In this document: positions 7,735 through 15,900 of the stretch, piece by piece
Position numbering within the stretch: the first letter of the stretch is position 1
Layout of the letters: each line of letters begins with the position of its first letter
Assembly (NCBI GenBank): GCA_002440265.1
Contig: DJSG01000061.1
Coordinates: 8,344 to 31,361 of the forward strand
Length of the DNA stretch: 23,018 bases
DNA from: Bacteroidales bacterium UBA6340
GTDB taxonomy: Bacteria; Bacteroidota; Bacteroidia; Bacteroidales; Paludibacteraceae
Reading direction: 5' to 3'
Translations under genes and position numbers: made by a program
The notes under the pieces: model-generated
The model's input: only the letters and a program-made list of their open reading frames with translations
The model's database searches: none
What the model was told of the DNA's origin: nothing

Positions 7735-10667
7735 TGCATTAGCCAATCAACACAGTCTGTATATAGCGTCTCGAAATCTTGCGCACTCTCCATCATAAAC
7801 GACCAGCACAATGTCTTTGCACCTCCCTCTTCGGGCTCGATGTATGCCACGCCGGCCCCCACACCCGTGTCCTCGTAGCGCGCCACGCAACGGGCACCGT
7901 CGCCCACGGCACGCAGACCGTCGGGGTTCTCTGTATGGATGCACTCGTCATTCGGCTCGGTGCGGAAGGTATATACACCCGTCGGCAGGAGGCTTGCTGT
8001 CTGCAATCGTCCCGACTTGGAAGCGTGCGTGCAACTCAATCCGTAGTGCAACGTGCTGCTGATGAACGCTTTATCCTCTTGGCTCTGCATGTCGCTTGCT
8101 ATATACGCGCCCGACAGCAGCAGCCTGCCCCCACGCTCTATATAGCCCGCCAACGCCTTCTGCAGCCCTTGCGGCATACAGTGGAAACTCGTATCCTTGC
8201 CTAATACGGTGGTCTTCTGTTTGCCGAGTATCACGTCCACGATGTCGCAACCGCTGATGCTGTCCAACGCCGCCACGCTGCTGCTCGTGTATGAGTAGCC
8301 CTCGCGTGCCAAGGCGCGACCGTGCTTGCACACGTAGTCAAAGGTGTTGCCTGCGGTCAGGGTGGCTTGTTGGTCGCTGTAGCACATGCCCCAACCGCTG
8401 TTGTCGTCGCTCACCCACGGCAGGCGGCTGTCGAACTCATACTGCTCACCGATATACGAGAGGTCTTTCCCGTAAGGCACCGCTCCCGCCTGCGGCACGA
8501 TACCCATATACGTGCTGTCTGCAAACCAGTCCGGTCCGCTCACGCGGGTAAAGCCGTTCGCTATCAGCACCTTGCCCCTCTCGTTGGGCGCGATGTATGC
8601 CGACAGTGTCTCGCTCGGCATACTCACGCCGCCCGCATTGCCTGCCACTACGCGCACGTCGTAGCGCGTGCCTGTCTGCGCCTTGATGGTGTAGCGCGGT
8701 GCCGTCACCTTCACACCGTTGTCCCAGTCGCCGTCATCGGTGCGCGTATAGACCACGTAGTACGTGGGGTTTGCGGTCGGCTCCAACGTGTCCGGTGTGG
8801 CTGCCCATGTGATATTCAGTTGGTTGTCAGCACGCTCTATGCGCATCTGCTGTACGGGCAGCGGTTGCACCACGTAGGCGGTCCCGTACTGCTCGTGCAT
8901 GAAACGCAGCATTCCTTTGTATATGGCGCGCGAGACGGTGAACTTCACACGCGGGTCCAAACCCAACCGCATATCGTTGTAGTTCTGGTGCGACAGCAAC
9001 TCCAGCAGGATAGCGGGCACCTTCGGACGGCGTGCTTCGGCGTACGACGAGTTGTTCAGTTGCCGGCGGGTCCAATGGGGGGCATAGATGTGCATGTCCT
9101 CGCATATCTGCGTCTGCACATAGTCGCCCAAGTCGCGTGCCGCCAAACGGGTCTTGCCCGTCGGATAGGTCTTCTCCTTGTTGTCGCCGTGGTTGGTATA
9201 AATCATCAGTGTGCCGATAATCGTATCACCCCTGCGCACGCCCGCATCGCTGTGAAAAGCCATACTCAGTTGCACGGGCACGCCCAATCCCGCCTCCTTG
9301 GGATTGGTCACGCTGCCGCCTGCCAGGTAGTTCACCCACCCGCCGCGCGAAGCGTAGTCGTCGATATAGTCGTTGTGACTGTTGGTGTAGTTGTAAACGC
9401 TGTCCGGAATACCCGAATACTGCATCCAGTAGCGTGCTCCCTCCAAGTAGCGCGGCATACCGCTGACGCTGGCAAGTTGTTGGTTCAGAAGCAGTTGCGC
9501 ACTGTCAACCTCCACCTTGTCTGTCTTCGGCAAGGCTTTCGACGACGGCACATTGGCTATGGCATCGGGCTGCGGATAGCGGGCTACACTGCCCATTCCG
9601 CCACCGAATTTCACGGCATCCGCTGTCACCACCTGCCCGCGACCGTCCTCGTTGGTCAGACTCACATAGTTCTGCGTCTTGTCGCTCCCGAAGGCGAAAG
9701 TGCCTATATACACCCATGTGCCGCCACCCATGTGCTGGTTGACGTGGTACACCGTCTTCTGTCCCTTGTGCACCACCGTATAGCGTGCCTTGTCCGTGCT
9801 GGTGGGCAAGGTCTTGTACGACACATACACCGCATACTCACCATCTTTCAGACTTGGCGTATAGCGCAACTCCGATGACGACTTCGCTGCCGACGGAGCC
9901 TCTGCATACGTGCCCATCGCAAACGGGTTCTGACCTTCTGTCAGCGGTGCCGTGGGGTGTCCCCAGCCTGCGCCCTCGGCGCGGGCAAACACGGGAGTGC
10001 CTACCACCACCGCTTCTGTCTCGTCCACCACCTGCTCGCGCACCTGTGTGTCGCGTTCACGCGGCTGAACCACTATCGCTCCCGCATTCTCTAACATCGG
10101 CACTAAGAACGGCTGCACATAAGACGAGGTATATACGTCCTCCACCGTCGTCCACAGTTTGGCGCGTTGCCACAACCAGCGTTGCCCTTCCTGATGATAG
10201 TAACGACCGTGGCTGCCCCATAGCGCGATATGCTTGCCGTCCAAGCCCTTCTCTGCCGTATAGGCGCGCGACATATTCTGCACCCACGGCGTACCCGTCT
10301 CCACCGCGTAGCGGTCGCTCTTCGGACGGTGACGGTAGCGGGCGGTCACCAACTCACCCAACTCATAGCCGTCCGTATAGATGCTCACTTTCCCCTTGTC
10401 GTTGCCGAACACCAACCGGCTGACCACCATTCGTATGTCACGCACGTCCTGTTCGCTCAGCGACACCATGCTCAGCGCGCGGTTGGTATAGACACTCACA
10501 CTGCTGTTCCGCACGCGGATACGGTTCACGCACACGTTCTCTACGTATGCATGCTCATGGGCTATCGCACTCAATGTGTCTGCAATCGCCTGCCTGTCAA
10601 TAGCTTGAACGGACACCGACAGCGTCAAAAGTACTCCTAAAACAAAAGCATATCTCTTCATAAACAT
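7731..10667 (-). CDS. Exported amidase-like protein with golvesin-type and Fn3 domains, about 978 aa
   Basis: A signal peptide is clear (MKRYAFVLGVLLTLSVSVQA), so the ATG at 10661 is as good a start as the one at 10667. About residues 275-360 (EYAVYVSYKTLP ... VHKGQKTVYHVNQH ... GTWVYIGTFAF) resemble the golvesin C-terminal/'xanthan lyase' beta domain. About 370-600 resemble an N-acetylmuramoyl-L-alanine amidase fold: NSHNDYIDDY, SMAFHSDAGV, TRLAARDLGDYV and PAILLELLSHQNYNDM, where His and Glu residues could bind zinc. A fibronectin III-like stretch (QLNITWAATP ... RYDVRVVAGN) follows, then a C-terminal domain of unclear fold (ALAGYIERGGRLLLSGAYIASD). It is likely periplasmic or surface-located and acts on peptidoglycan or another glycan; the substrate is not known. 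No type IX C-terminal sorting domain is evident. It is followed by rlmD with an ATGA overlap. Confidence 0.8.
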   Translation of the reverse strand: MFMKRYAFVLGVLLTLSVSVQAIDRQAIADTLSAIAHEHAYVENVCVNRIRVRNSSVSVYTNRALSMVSLSEQDVRDIRMVVSRLVFGNDKGKVSIYTDGYELGELVTARYRHRPKSDRYAVETGTPWVQNMSRAYTAEKGLDGKHIALWGSHGRYYHQEGQRWLWQRAKLWTTVEDVYTSSYVQPFLVPMLENAGAIVVQPRERDTQVREQVVDETEAVVVGTPVFARAEGAGWGHPTAPLTEGQNPFAMGTYAEAPSAAKSSSELRYTPSLKDGEYAVYVSYKTLPTSTDKARYTVVHKGQKTVYHVNQHMGGGTWVYIGTFAFGSDKTQNYVSLTNEDGRGQVVTADAVKFGGGMGSVARYPQPDAIANVPSSKALPKTDKVEVDSAQLLLNQQLASVSGMPRYLEGARYWMQYSGIPDSVYNYTNSHNDYIDDYASRGGWVNYLAGGSVTNPKEAGLGVPVQLSMAFHSDAGVRRGDTIIGTLMIYTNHGDNKEKTYPTGKTRLAARDLGDYVQTQICEDMHIYAPHWTRRQLNNSSYAEARRPKVPAILLELLSHQNYNDMRLGLDPRVKFTVSRAIYKGMLRFMHEQYGTAYVVQPLPVQQMRIERADNQLNITWAATPDTLEPTANPTYYVVYTRTDDGDWDNGVKVTAPRYTIKAQTGTRYDVRVVAGNAGGVSMPSETLSAYIAPNERGKVLIANGFTRVSGPDWFADSTYMGIVPQAGAVPYGKDLSYIGEQYEFDSRLPWVSDDNSGWGMCYSDQQATLTAGNTFDYVCKHGRALAREGYSYTSSSVAALDSISGCDIVDVILGKQKTTVLGKDTSFHCMPQGLQKALAGYIERGGRLLLSGAYIASDMQSQEDKAFISSTLHYGLSCTHASKSGRLQTASLLPTGVYTFRTEPNDECIHTENPDGLRAVGDGARCVARYEDTGVGAGVAYIEPEEGGAKTLCWSFMMESAQDFETLYTDCVDWLMQ

Positions 10668-10685
10668 CCTTATATTGTCCTACAA

Positions 10686-10790
10686 TCTTTTCTTACGCGA
10701 AGGCAATTCTTTCTTACGCGAAAGCAATTCTTTTTTGCGCAAAGCAAATCTTTTCCTGCGCAAGGCAAATCTCTTCTTGCGCAAAACGGG
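10686..10790 (-). repeat. 21-base tandem repeat forming the amidase gene leader
   Basis: Five units of 20-22 bases run 10686-10707, 10708-10728, 10729-10748, 10749-10769 and 10770-10790. Each holds a CGCGAA or GCGCAA core with a flanking TCTT run; on the minus strand the cores read TTCGCGTAAGAA or TTGCGCAAGAA. The proximal promoter box ends at 10792, so the array makes up most of the predicted 5' untranslated leader. Units diverge in order, as if the array is ageing. Confidence 0.85.
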
Positions 10791-10791
10791 C

Positions 10792-10824
10792 GCAAAGTTA
10801 CTCAATTTATCCTACATTTCCAAA
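10792..10824 (-). promoter_or_regulatory. Proximal promoter of the amidase-like gene and rlmD
   Basis: TTTG (10821-10824), 20 bases, then TAACTTTGC (10792-10800) on the minus strand match the Bacteroidota promoter consensus fully. The predicted start of transcription is near 10786, about 120 bases before the start codon. Confidence 0.8.
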
Positions 10825-10916
10825 TCATTCTTACAAGAGCATCACGCGGCGCATACACGTACATCGCGTGCATATTGTACGTATATAACGCATGCATAGC
10901 ACCTCGCAAAACCATT

Positions 10917-10967
10917 GCAAAGATACTACAAATCTGCTCTTTTTGTTGGTAAAGTATTCCCAATAAT
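10917..10967 (-). promoter_or_regulatory. Distal promoter-like element, copy 2
   Basis: On the minus strand ATTATTGG, GAAT, ACTTTACCAACAAAAA, 15 variable bases and TATCTTTGC (10917-10925) repeat the arrangement of copy 1 with identical spacing. The left half-site is TTGGGA instead of TTGGTA, so the inverted repeat is imperfect (10946-10963). It lies about 115 bases upstream of the amidase gene's proximal promoter. Confidence 0.65.
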
Positions 10968-11285
10968 CATACTACGCTTGTGGAGACGTGAAGCGTAAGG
11001 CAGGTGTGCGTAGCGCACTGAGTGCCGTAGCGACACGAAATAATCGTTCGAGACTTGGCGAGATAAGAAGCCCTGTGGGCTGAGCAGAACTCCTTATCGT
11101 CTCGCGTCGTCATTTTTGTTAGAAAAACGTCGGTTCGATATAATCTGGGAATATAAAATTTATGATTAATTTGTGATAATACGGCGTAGCCGTCCGTCCA
11201 AAACGACTCAACTATCCCCGAGAGAATACCGAGAGAACCTCGGGTTAGCGCAACGGGAATAACAAAGAAAAAATTAACAAACACC
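10968..11285. other. Gene-free, hairpin-rich intergenic stretch
   Basis: No convincing gene is seen. Several small perfect hairpins are present: GTGCG-tag-CGCAC (11006-11018), AGCCC-tgt-GGGCT (11069-11081), ACGGC-gta-GCCGT (11181-11193) and CCCGAG...CTCGGG (11217-11244). CTCGCGTCGTCATTTTTG at 11101-11118 is an exact copy of 6310-6327. An AT-rich part at about 11140-11180 separates two structured blocks. It resembles a decayed repetitive extragenic element; a minus-strand open frame here looks non-coding. Confidence 0.5.
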
Positions 11286-11546
11286 TCACGACCTGCGACG
11301 GAAAATTCGGGTCAATAGGGCTGAAAAAAGTATCCCCAATAGTGTCTTTCTGTTTTGAGGTCTATATACGAAATACCCCACCGCGCGCACGATGCCGCGG
11401 ACTATTTGCTCTCGCCGTTGCCACGAGGCTTGTATGCCGCACATATCCTCCTGCAGGCGTTCCTGTTGCCGCGCGACATCACGCTCCGCACGGGCGCGCT
11501 CCGCTTGCACCTGCTCCAAGGTCCGCAGACGGCTGAAATCTATCAT
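11286..11546 (-). CDS. Small coiled-coil/membrane-tail protein, 86 aa
   Basis: I do not recognise a named family. Residues about 8-40 are rich in E, R, Q and A with heptad spacing (LEQVQAERARAERDVARQQERLQED), suggesting a coiled coil. About 65-80 (KTLLGILFSALLTRIF) is a short hydrophobic tail ending in RRRS, so it may sit on or in the inner membrane. Its ATG overlaps the stop of the holin-like gene as ATGA, so the two are translationally coupled. YtxH, holin-like and small hypothetical genes commonly occur together in Bacteroidota genomes, which supports it being real. Function unknown; a role with the holin-like membrane protein is inferred from coupling only. Confidence 0.75.
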   Translation of the reverse strand: MIDFSRLRTLEQVQAERARAERDVARQQERLQEDMCGIQASWQRREQIVRGIVRAVGYFVYRPQNRKTLLGILFSALLTRIFRRRS

Positions 11547-11959
11547 AACGCCCCTCCTTTCTCATTTTCAGGTTGGGAAGACGTATCGGACGACTCGGCT
11601 GGAGAGCCTGCCGCTACGGAGGTGTTGTTGCTGAATAGCACACTGCTCAGTATCGCCACGATGGGATTCACAAACCACTGACGGCGGAATATGACTGCCG
11701 GCACCAGCAACAGCACGAACAGACCTCCGATAATCAGAAACGCTGCCCACATCGGCAACCACTGACCCAATACGTATGCCAGGGCTATCCCCGCAAACAG
11801 AACGGCCAAAGCACACAGAAACAGCACCACGACCAGCGTGATAAGCAACCCGATAATGATACTCGCCTTCTCCAGCAACCGTAGCAGGAAAAGGTCATAA
11901 CGCTTCCTCAGAAACCCTTGCGCGTCACCCAATAACTTCGAATACTGCGAACTGTCCAT
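11543..11959 (-). CDS. Holin-like (phage holin superfamily III type) membrane protein, 138 aa
   Basis: Two strong transmembrane segments (about residues 32-60, IIIGLLITLVVVLFLCALAVLF, and 66-95) are separated by a short turn. A charged N-terminus (about 1-30) precedes them and a Ser/Glu-rich soluble tail follows. The layout matches the chromosomal 'phage holin family' proteins of Bacteroidota, which are not phage genes. The ATG at 11957-11959 (MDSSQYSKLL) is preferred; a GTG at 11980 is in frame but lies inside the hairpin at 11974-12002. It follows the YtxH gene and overlaps the downstream coiled-coil gene by ATGA. Likely role: envelope or stress-related membrane protein; the exact function is unknown. 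Confidence 0.8.
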   Translation of the reverse strand: MDSSQYSKLLGDAQGFLRKRYDLFLLRLLEKASIIIGLLITLVVVLFLCALAVLFAGIALAYVLGQWLPMWAAFLIIGGLFVLLLVPAVIFRRQWFVNPIVAILSSVLFSNNTSVAAGSPAESSDTSSQPENEKGGAL

Positions 11960-11973
11960 TGCCGATAAAACAG

Positions 11974-12002
11974 CGCGCACGGCTCACTCACAGCCGTGCG
12001 CG
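11974..12002 (-). terminator. Perfect 11-base-pair hairpin between YtxH and holin-like genes
   Basis: CGCGCACGGCT (11974-11984) and AGCCGTGCGCG (11992-12002) pair perfectly around a 7-base loop. On the minus strand the stem is followed by CTGTTTTATC, a short T-run. It begins 10 bases after the YtxH stop and ends 14 bases before the holin-like start, so it is probably a leaky terminator or processing site that lowers expression of the two downstream genes, for which no separate promoter is visible. Confidence 0.8.
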
Positions 12003-12012
12003 ACATTTGGTG

Positions 12013-12282
12013 TTATGCTTTTGACTCGTGGGCTGCCTCACTGACCGCATCCTCTATGTCCGATGCGCAATGGCAGCAGCAGCCTTTCAACTTCTCAATG
12101 GCTTTGTCCACAAGGGCGGTAATCTCCTCCTTGTTGAGATGAGAATACTTCTCTTTCACCACCGACGTGATTTCCTCGCGCAAATCTGCGCCGCTCTTCG
12201 GAGCCAGCAGCAAGGCTACCGCTGCGCCCACTACAGCACCTCCTAAAAGGGCTGCCAGAATCTTTCCTGCATGATTGTTCAT
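12013..12282 (-). CDS. YtxH domain protein, 89 aa
   Basis: One N-terminal transmembrane segment (AGKILAALLGGAVVGAAVALLLAPKSGADLREEI, about residues 5-28) leads into the APKSG-x-LR/E junction typical of YtxH (general-stress-type) proteins. A charged helix follows (VVKEKYSHLNKEEITALVDKAIEKL). A Cys/His cluster, GCCCHCASD near residues 67-75, is unusual for the family and could bind a metal or form disulphides. ATG at 12282; AGGA lies upstream. It heads the YtxH/holin-like/coiled-coil unit and is separated from the next gene by a hairpin. Likely inner-membrane; the molecular role is unknown. Confidence 0.88.
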   Translation of the reverse strand: MNNHAGKILAALLGGAVVGAAVALLLAPKSGADLREEITSVVKEKYSHLNKEEITALVDKAIEKLKGCCCHCASDIEDAVSEAAHESKA

Positions 12283-12403
12283 AAGTCCTAAAGTTTAGAT
12301 AGTTAATACAATATACTTACTACCCAAGCACTCACAAAATACATGCCAAACCATCTATCGTGGGAAATATAAAGCATGGATTAGGAAATATGGGTAATCC
12401 TTA
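12283..12403. other. Intergenic stretch between the NadR-type kinase and YtxH genes
   Basis: A weak hairpin, GGTAAT-cctt-ATTACC (12393-12408), overlaps the kinase gene's stop codon and could end the ruvA-sprA transcript, though no clear T-run follows. A degenerate minus-strand promoter is possible: TTTG at 12335-12338, 19 bases, then TATATTG at 12309-12315, for the YtxH gene. The -7 box departs from TAnnTTTG. Confidence 0.35.
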
Positions 12404-12958
12404 TTACCGGAAAGTTTCGGGAATAGGGGAGGGTAGGGGGCTGTCTGTATGGCGATAGACTTCGTATGGTACCCCCAGCGACTTGATTTCACGCTCGTAC
12501 CAATCGTAGAGATACTCGCGCAAATCGGGGTTCTCGCGGACAGGGTCATAGACCCATGGGATGTCGGGATAGCACAGCACATAATAGTCCATAGGGTGGG
12601 CATGCAGCGCATCCTCCACAAAAGCAGGACATGTCCCGTACTTGTGAATAAACCATACCTTGGTGATAATCAGTTCTGTATCGAAGATATAGATGGGGGC
12701 TGCCGCGGGAGAGTGTATGTCTCGAATATCCACGGGGTGCGCTCGCGGGTAAATATAGTCAATAGCCTCCATTTGCTTTACTTGATGGTAGGCTATATTG
12801 AATACATCATCGTACGTATATTGGTAACCCGAAGGAAGCGACTTCATATATTGGCGTGCGTATTCGGGCACATAAATGCCATGGAGAAGCGTGGCCAAGG
12901 ATATTGCCAATTGCGTTTTGCCCGTGCTTTCGGGACCGATGATACCGATTTTATACAT
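12404..12958 (-). CDS. NadR-type AAA ATPase/nucleoside kinase, 184 aa
   Basis: The P-loop GPESTGKT is at residues 8-15, followed by PEYARQY near 33-39 and FDTELIITKVW near 98-108. This is the layout of the stand-alone ribosylnicotinamide kinase-like part of NadR (AAA_28/COG3172-type), which in NadR phosphorylates nicotinamide riboside. The adenylyltransferase and DNA-binding parts of NadR are absent, so the substrate is not certain. The start is ATG at 12956-12958, 19 bases after the sprA stop; a longer open frame upstream only overlaps sprA and has a low-complexity Ser/Thr/Arg composition, so it was not used. Last gene of the ruvA-sprA unit. Any link to NAD metabolism is a family-based inference. 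Confidence 0.85.
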   Translation of the reverse strand: MYKIGIIGPESTGKTQLAISLATLLHGIYVPEYARQYMKSLPSGYQYTYDDVFNIAYHQVKQMEAIDYIYPRAHPVDIRDIHSPAAAPIYIFDTELIITKVWFIHKYGTCPAFVEDALHAHPMDYYVLCYPDIPWVYDPVRENPDLREYLYDWYEREIKSLGVPYEVYRHTDSPLPSPIPETFR

Positions 12959-12977
12959 AGTACGCAGTCTGCCTTGT

Positions 12978-15900
12978 TTAGCGGGTGAGCATGAGTTTGA
13001 TGTTGATGCCCACGTTGTCCGCCTTGACGGGGTAGGAGGAGGAGATGAGCGGCGTGGTGCCCTGGTGGTCGTAGAAGAGTTGGAGGTTGATTTTCTGCGA
13101 GAGGACATAGTCGGCACTTATCTTGATAGCAAAGACTTTGTTGCCGGAACTTGCCTGCGTGAGGTCTTCCTCGACCTTGCGGAGGAGGGTCTTGATGTCC
13201 TTGTAACTGAGGTCGAGCGACAGTTTGAGGTCGTTGCTGACCTTTTTCTGTCCGCCGTTCTTGGTTTTGCTGATGAAACTGAGGTCCTTGATGGTGTAGC
13301 CCGCGCCGATGACGAACTCGTCGGTATGTCCCTCGGTGATTTGTACGGAGTTGACATTCAGCGAGATATTGCGCTGCTTGCGGTACTCGAACTTGGTGGA
13401 GAGGGAGTTCTTCATGGTGAGGTTGAGTCCGATGAGCGGCGAGAAATTTTCGGAGAGGTTGACGGAGGAGATGTCGTACGCCGATGAGGGTATGGGGTTG
13501 TCGGTTTCGACATTGCGTACGAAGCCGATGTGCTTGTCGCTGAGGTCTCCCGCGGGTAGCCATGTGGAGTAGGTGGAGTAACTGCCGATGGCGTATTTGC
13601 AGGTGTAGGCGTGCGTGAGGTTGACGGATTTGAAGTGGTCGCGCATCCACGGGAGTCGTCCGAGTCCGTCGAAAGTTACCGACCAGTTGGGTAGTATCTG
13701 GAGGATAGAAAGGAACGGGTTGAGGTTGATGTTTTGGGCATCGCGACCGGTGTAGGCGGCGAGGAAAGCGGGTACGAGGACATCGGCGGTGTTGCTGCTG
13801 ACGGCACCGTACTGGCGGCTATAGGGCTTGCCGCGCAGGTCGGCAGGTATGAAGCCCGCATCGGGGTAGGTGAGGTGCTCGTACTGCTCCTGCACGCGCG
13901 AGGTGAGGATGTAGCGGTTGGTGAGGAACCGGTTGAAGGTAGCCGAGGCGAAATTGTCCTCGGCGGTGCCGATACGGTTGAAGGCAGTGGCGATGGCGAC
14001 TTGGGTGATGTTGAAGGAGCCCGTCATGTTCTCCTGCAGTTGCTCGTAGGAGTAGATGATGGACGTGGATTGTGCGGCGTAGCGTTTGCCGTTGAGTTGC
14101 ACCTTGAAGCCGGGGAAAGGCTCGAGGGTGAGTTTGATGTCGAGGTCGTTGGTGACGGAGCGTGTGGCAGGTTGCACGACGGAGGTGTCGCCGGATAGCC
14201 AACCGCGCTCTTTGGCCTTCTCGACAAAGTCGTCGGTGAAGCCGCCAAAGGCAAAGTCAAAGCCCGGTGCGTAGAAGTCGTTGTAGCGCGTCTGCCCCAT
14301 GAAGCCCGCCTGCGGTGCAAAGCCGGGGACGCTCATGGAGTTGGTCTGCCGGTAGGTGATTTGCAGTTTGCGAATCATGGTGCCGAAGTATGCTGCCATA
14401 TCCATGGTTACCTGTCCGGCGGAACGCTTGTTGGGGTCTTTGGTGGTAAGTGTGAGGGACAGGTTGTCAATGTCCTGCTGCGCGGTGACGGTGGCTTTGG
14501 TGGTGGAGGTTGGTTTGACCTTGACACGCACAGCCTTGCCGTCCGCCGTGGTGGCAGAGACAGAGAGTAGTTCGCTGCCGAGACGGTGGGTGATTTCTTT
14601 GGGTTCGCCTGCCTTGAGGCTGACGGTCTCGGTGTAAGTCTTTGGTTTGAAGGCACGTCCGCGTCTGCCGCGTTGGTTGTAGCGTTGGGTCATCTGCTTC
14701 CAGTACTTGGACTTGCCGTAGAGGGTCTCGAAATTGATGCCACCATCTGCCTGCCATGCGCGGGTGCCGCTGATGACGTTGCCGAGATTCGTGGCATCGG
14801 AGGACGTGGACTGGATGGTGCGGTTCCAGTTGTAGGTGGCGTTGTACGAGGCGTTGGCGGTGATGGCTTCGAGGTAGGGTATGCGGTTGAACGGCACATT
14901 CCACGTGGCAGAGAAGAGTTGCTGGTAGGTGTAGGGTGTCCCCCATGTGGCGAGACTGCGCTGTATGGTGTCCTTCCACGCCTCGTAGTAGTCGTTGGTG
15001 AAGGCGTAGTCGCGAATGATTTCGGGGGTGTAGTAGCCTTCGTCGATGGTGGAGTTCATGGCAGTCTGGAAGGAGAACTTGATGTTCTTGGTGAGGTCGT
15101 ACTTGAAGTCGAAGTTGCGGTCCCACGTGAAGTCCTTGGAGAAGGTGAGGTCCATTTGGTTGTTGCTGCCGGGCTCGGTGGAGGTGTCGAAGTCGCGCAT
15201 CTTCATGTGGCTGAAGGTGCGGTGCATATTGGTGTTGAACGCCCACGACTGCGGCAGGTAGTAGATGTTGAACTCCTTGAGCAGTTTGACTTTGCTGACC
15301 GCCTTGACCTCTTTGAAAGGCTCCCAAGGCTTTGGGTTGAAACTGTAGGAGTAGTTGAACGAGCCTTTGTGGTCGGTGGTCCGGTCGCGCTCCAGTTCGG
15401 GCGTGTGCTGGTTCTGACGGTTGTAACTGGCTGATACAGAGAAGTTGGCAGGGTCGTAGAACATATTGCGCTTCTTGGAGTGGATGTCCAGTTTCATATT
15501 GCTGACCGAGAAACTGGTGGACTCCTGTATGGAGTTCGCCATCTGCTTGATAGAGTCTTTCTCCTCCTTGGTCTCGTAGTTCTCCAGTGACTCCGACAGT
15601 TTGATGTCGGTATCAAGCGGGTCGTACTTGGGTGTCTGGGTCTCGTTGGTATAGGAAACGTAGAGGGGTATCTGCAGTTTGGCTTTCTCGGGGAAGAGAC
15701 GCCCTGCCTCCAATGCCGCGGAGACGGAGACTTGGTAGTTGTTCTCCATATTGCGGTCGAGGACATTGCTCTCGATGGAGCCGTAGCCTGCTGTCTCCAG
15801 TCGTCCTGCCACGTTCACCTGTGCTATGTCGCTGATACTCAATGCGGCATTCGCCATAGCCGCCACACCGCCCTCCTCGTTGTACTGGCTCAGGCGCAAC

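Larger units (their letters stand above)
10668..10917 (-). other. Upstream region of the amidase-like gene
   Basis: This gene-free stretch holds a 21-base tandem repeat leader and the proximal promoter (both listed separately). A near-perfect hairpin also lies here: ATACACGTACA (10853-10863) pairs with TGTACGTATAT (10876-10886) with one G-T wobble around a 12-base loop. The hairpin lies between the distal and proximal promoters and could be an operator or a structure in the longer transcript. Confidence 0.55.

Noticed and set aside
10675..10899. Plus-strand open frame with a heptapeptide repeat (NSFLRKA-like)
   Set aside because: It begins with TTG, comes from the 21-base DNA repeat, has no plus-strand promoter and overlaps the amidase gene's leader and promoter.
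11040..11110. tRNA or tmRNA-like sequence around CGTTCGAGAC
   Set aside because: No acceptor stem, anticodon arm or CCA-compatible fold could be drawn.
10967..11284. Minus-strand open frame of about 105 residues in the hairpin-rich gap
   Set aside because: Composition is not protein-like, no family is recognised, and it runs through hairpins and into distal promoter copy 2.
11543..11959. Prophage remnant suggested by the holin-like gene
   Set aside because: No other phage gene is near, and the YtxH/holin-like/small-protein trio is a normal chromosomal set in Bacteroidota.
12959..13117. N-terminal extension of the NadR-type kinase
   Set aside because: The extension is Ser/Thr/Arg low-complexity and overlaps sprA in another frame; the P-loop protein begins cleanly at 12958.
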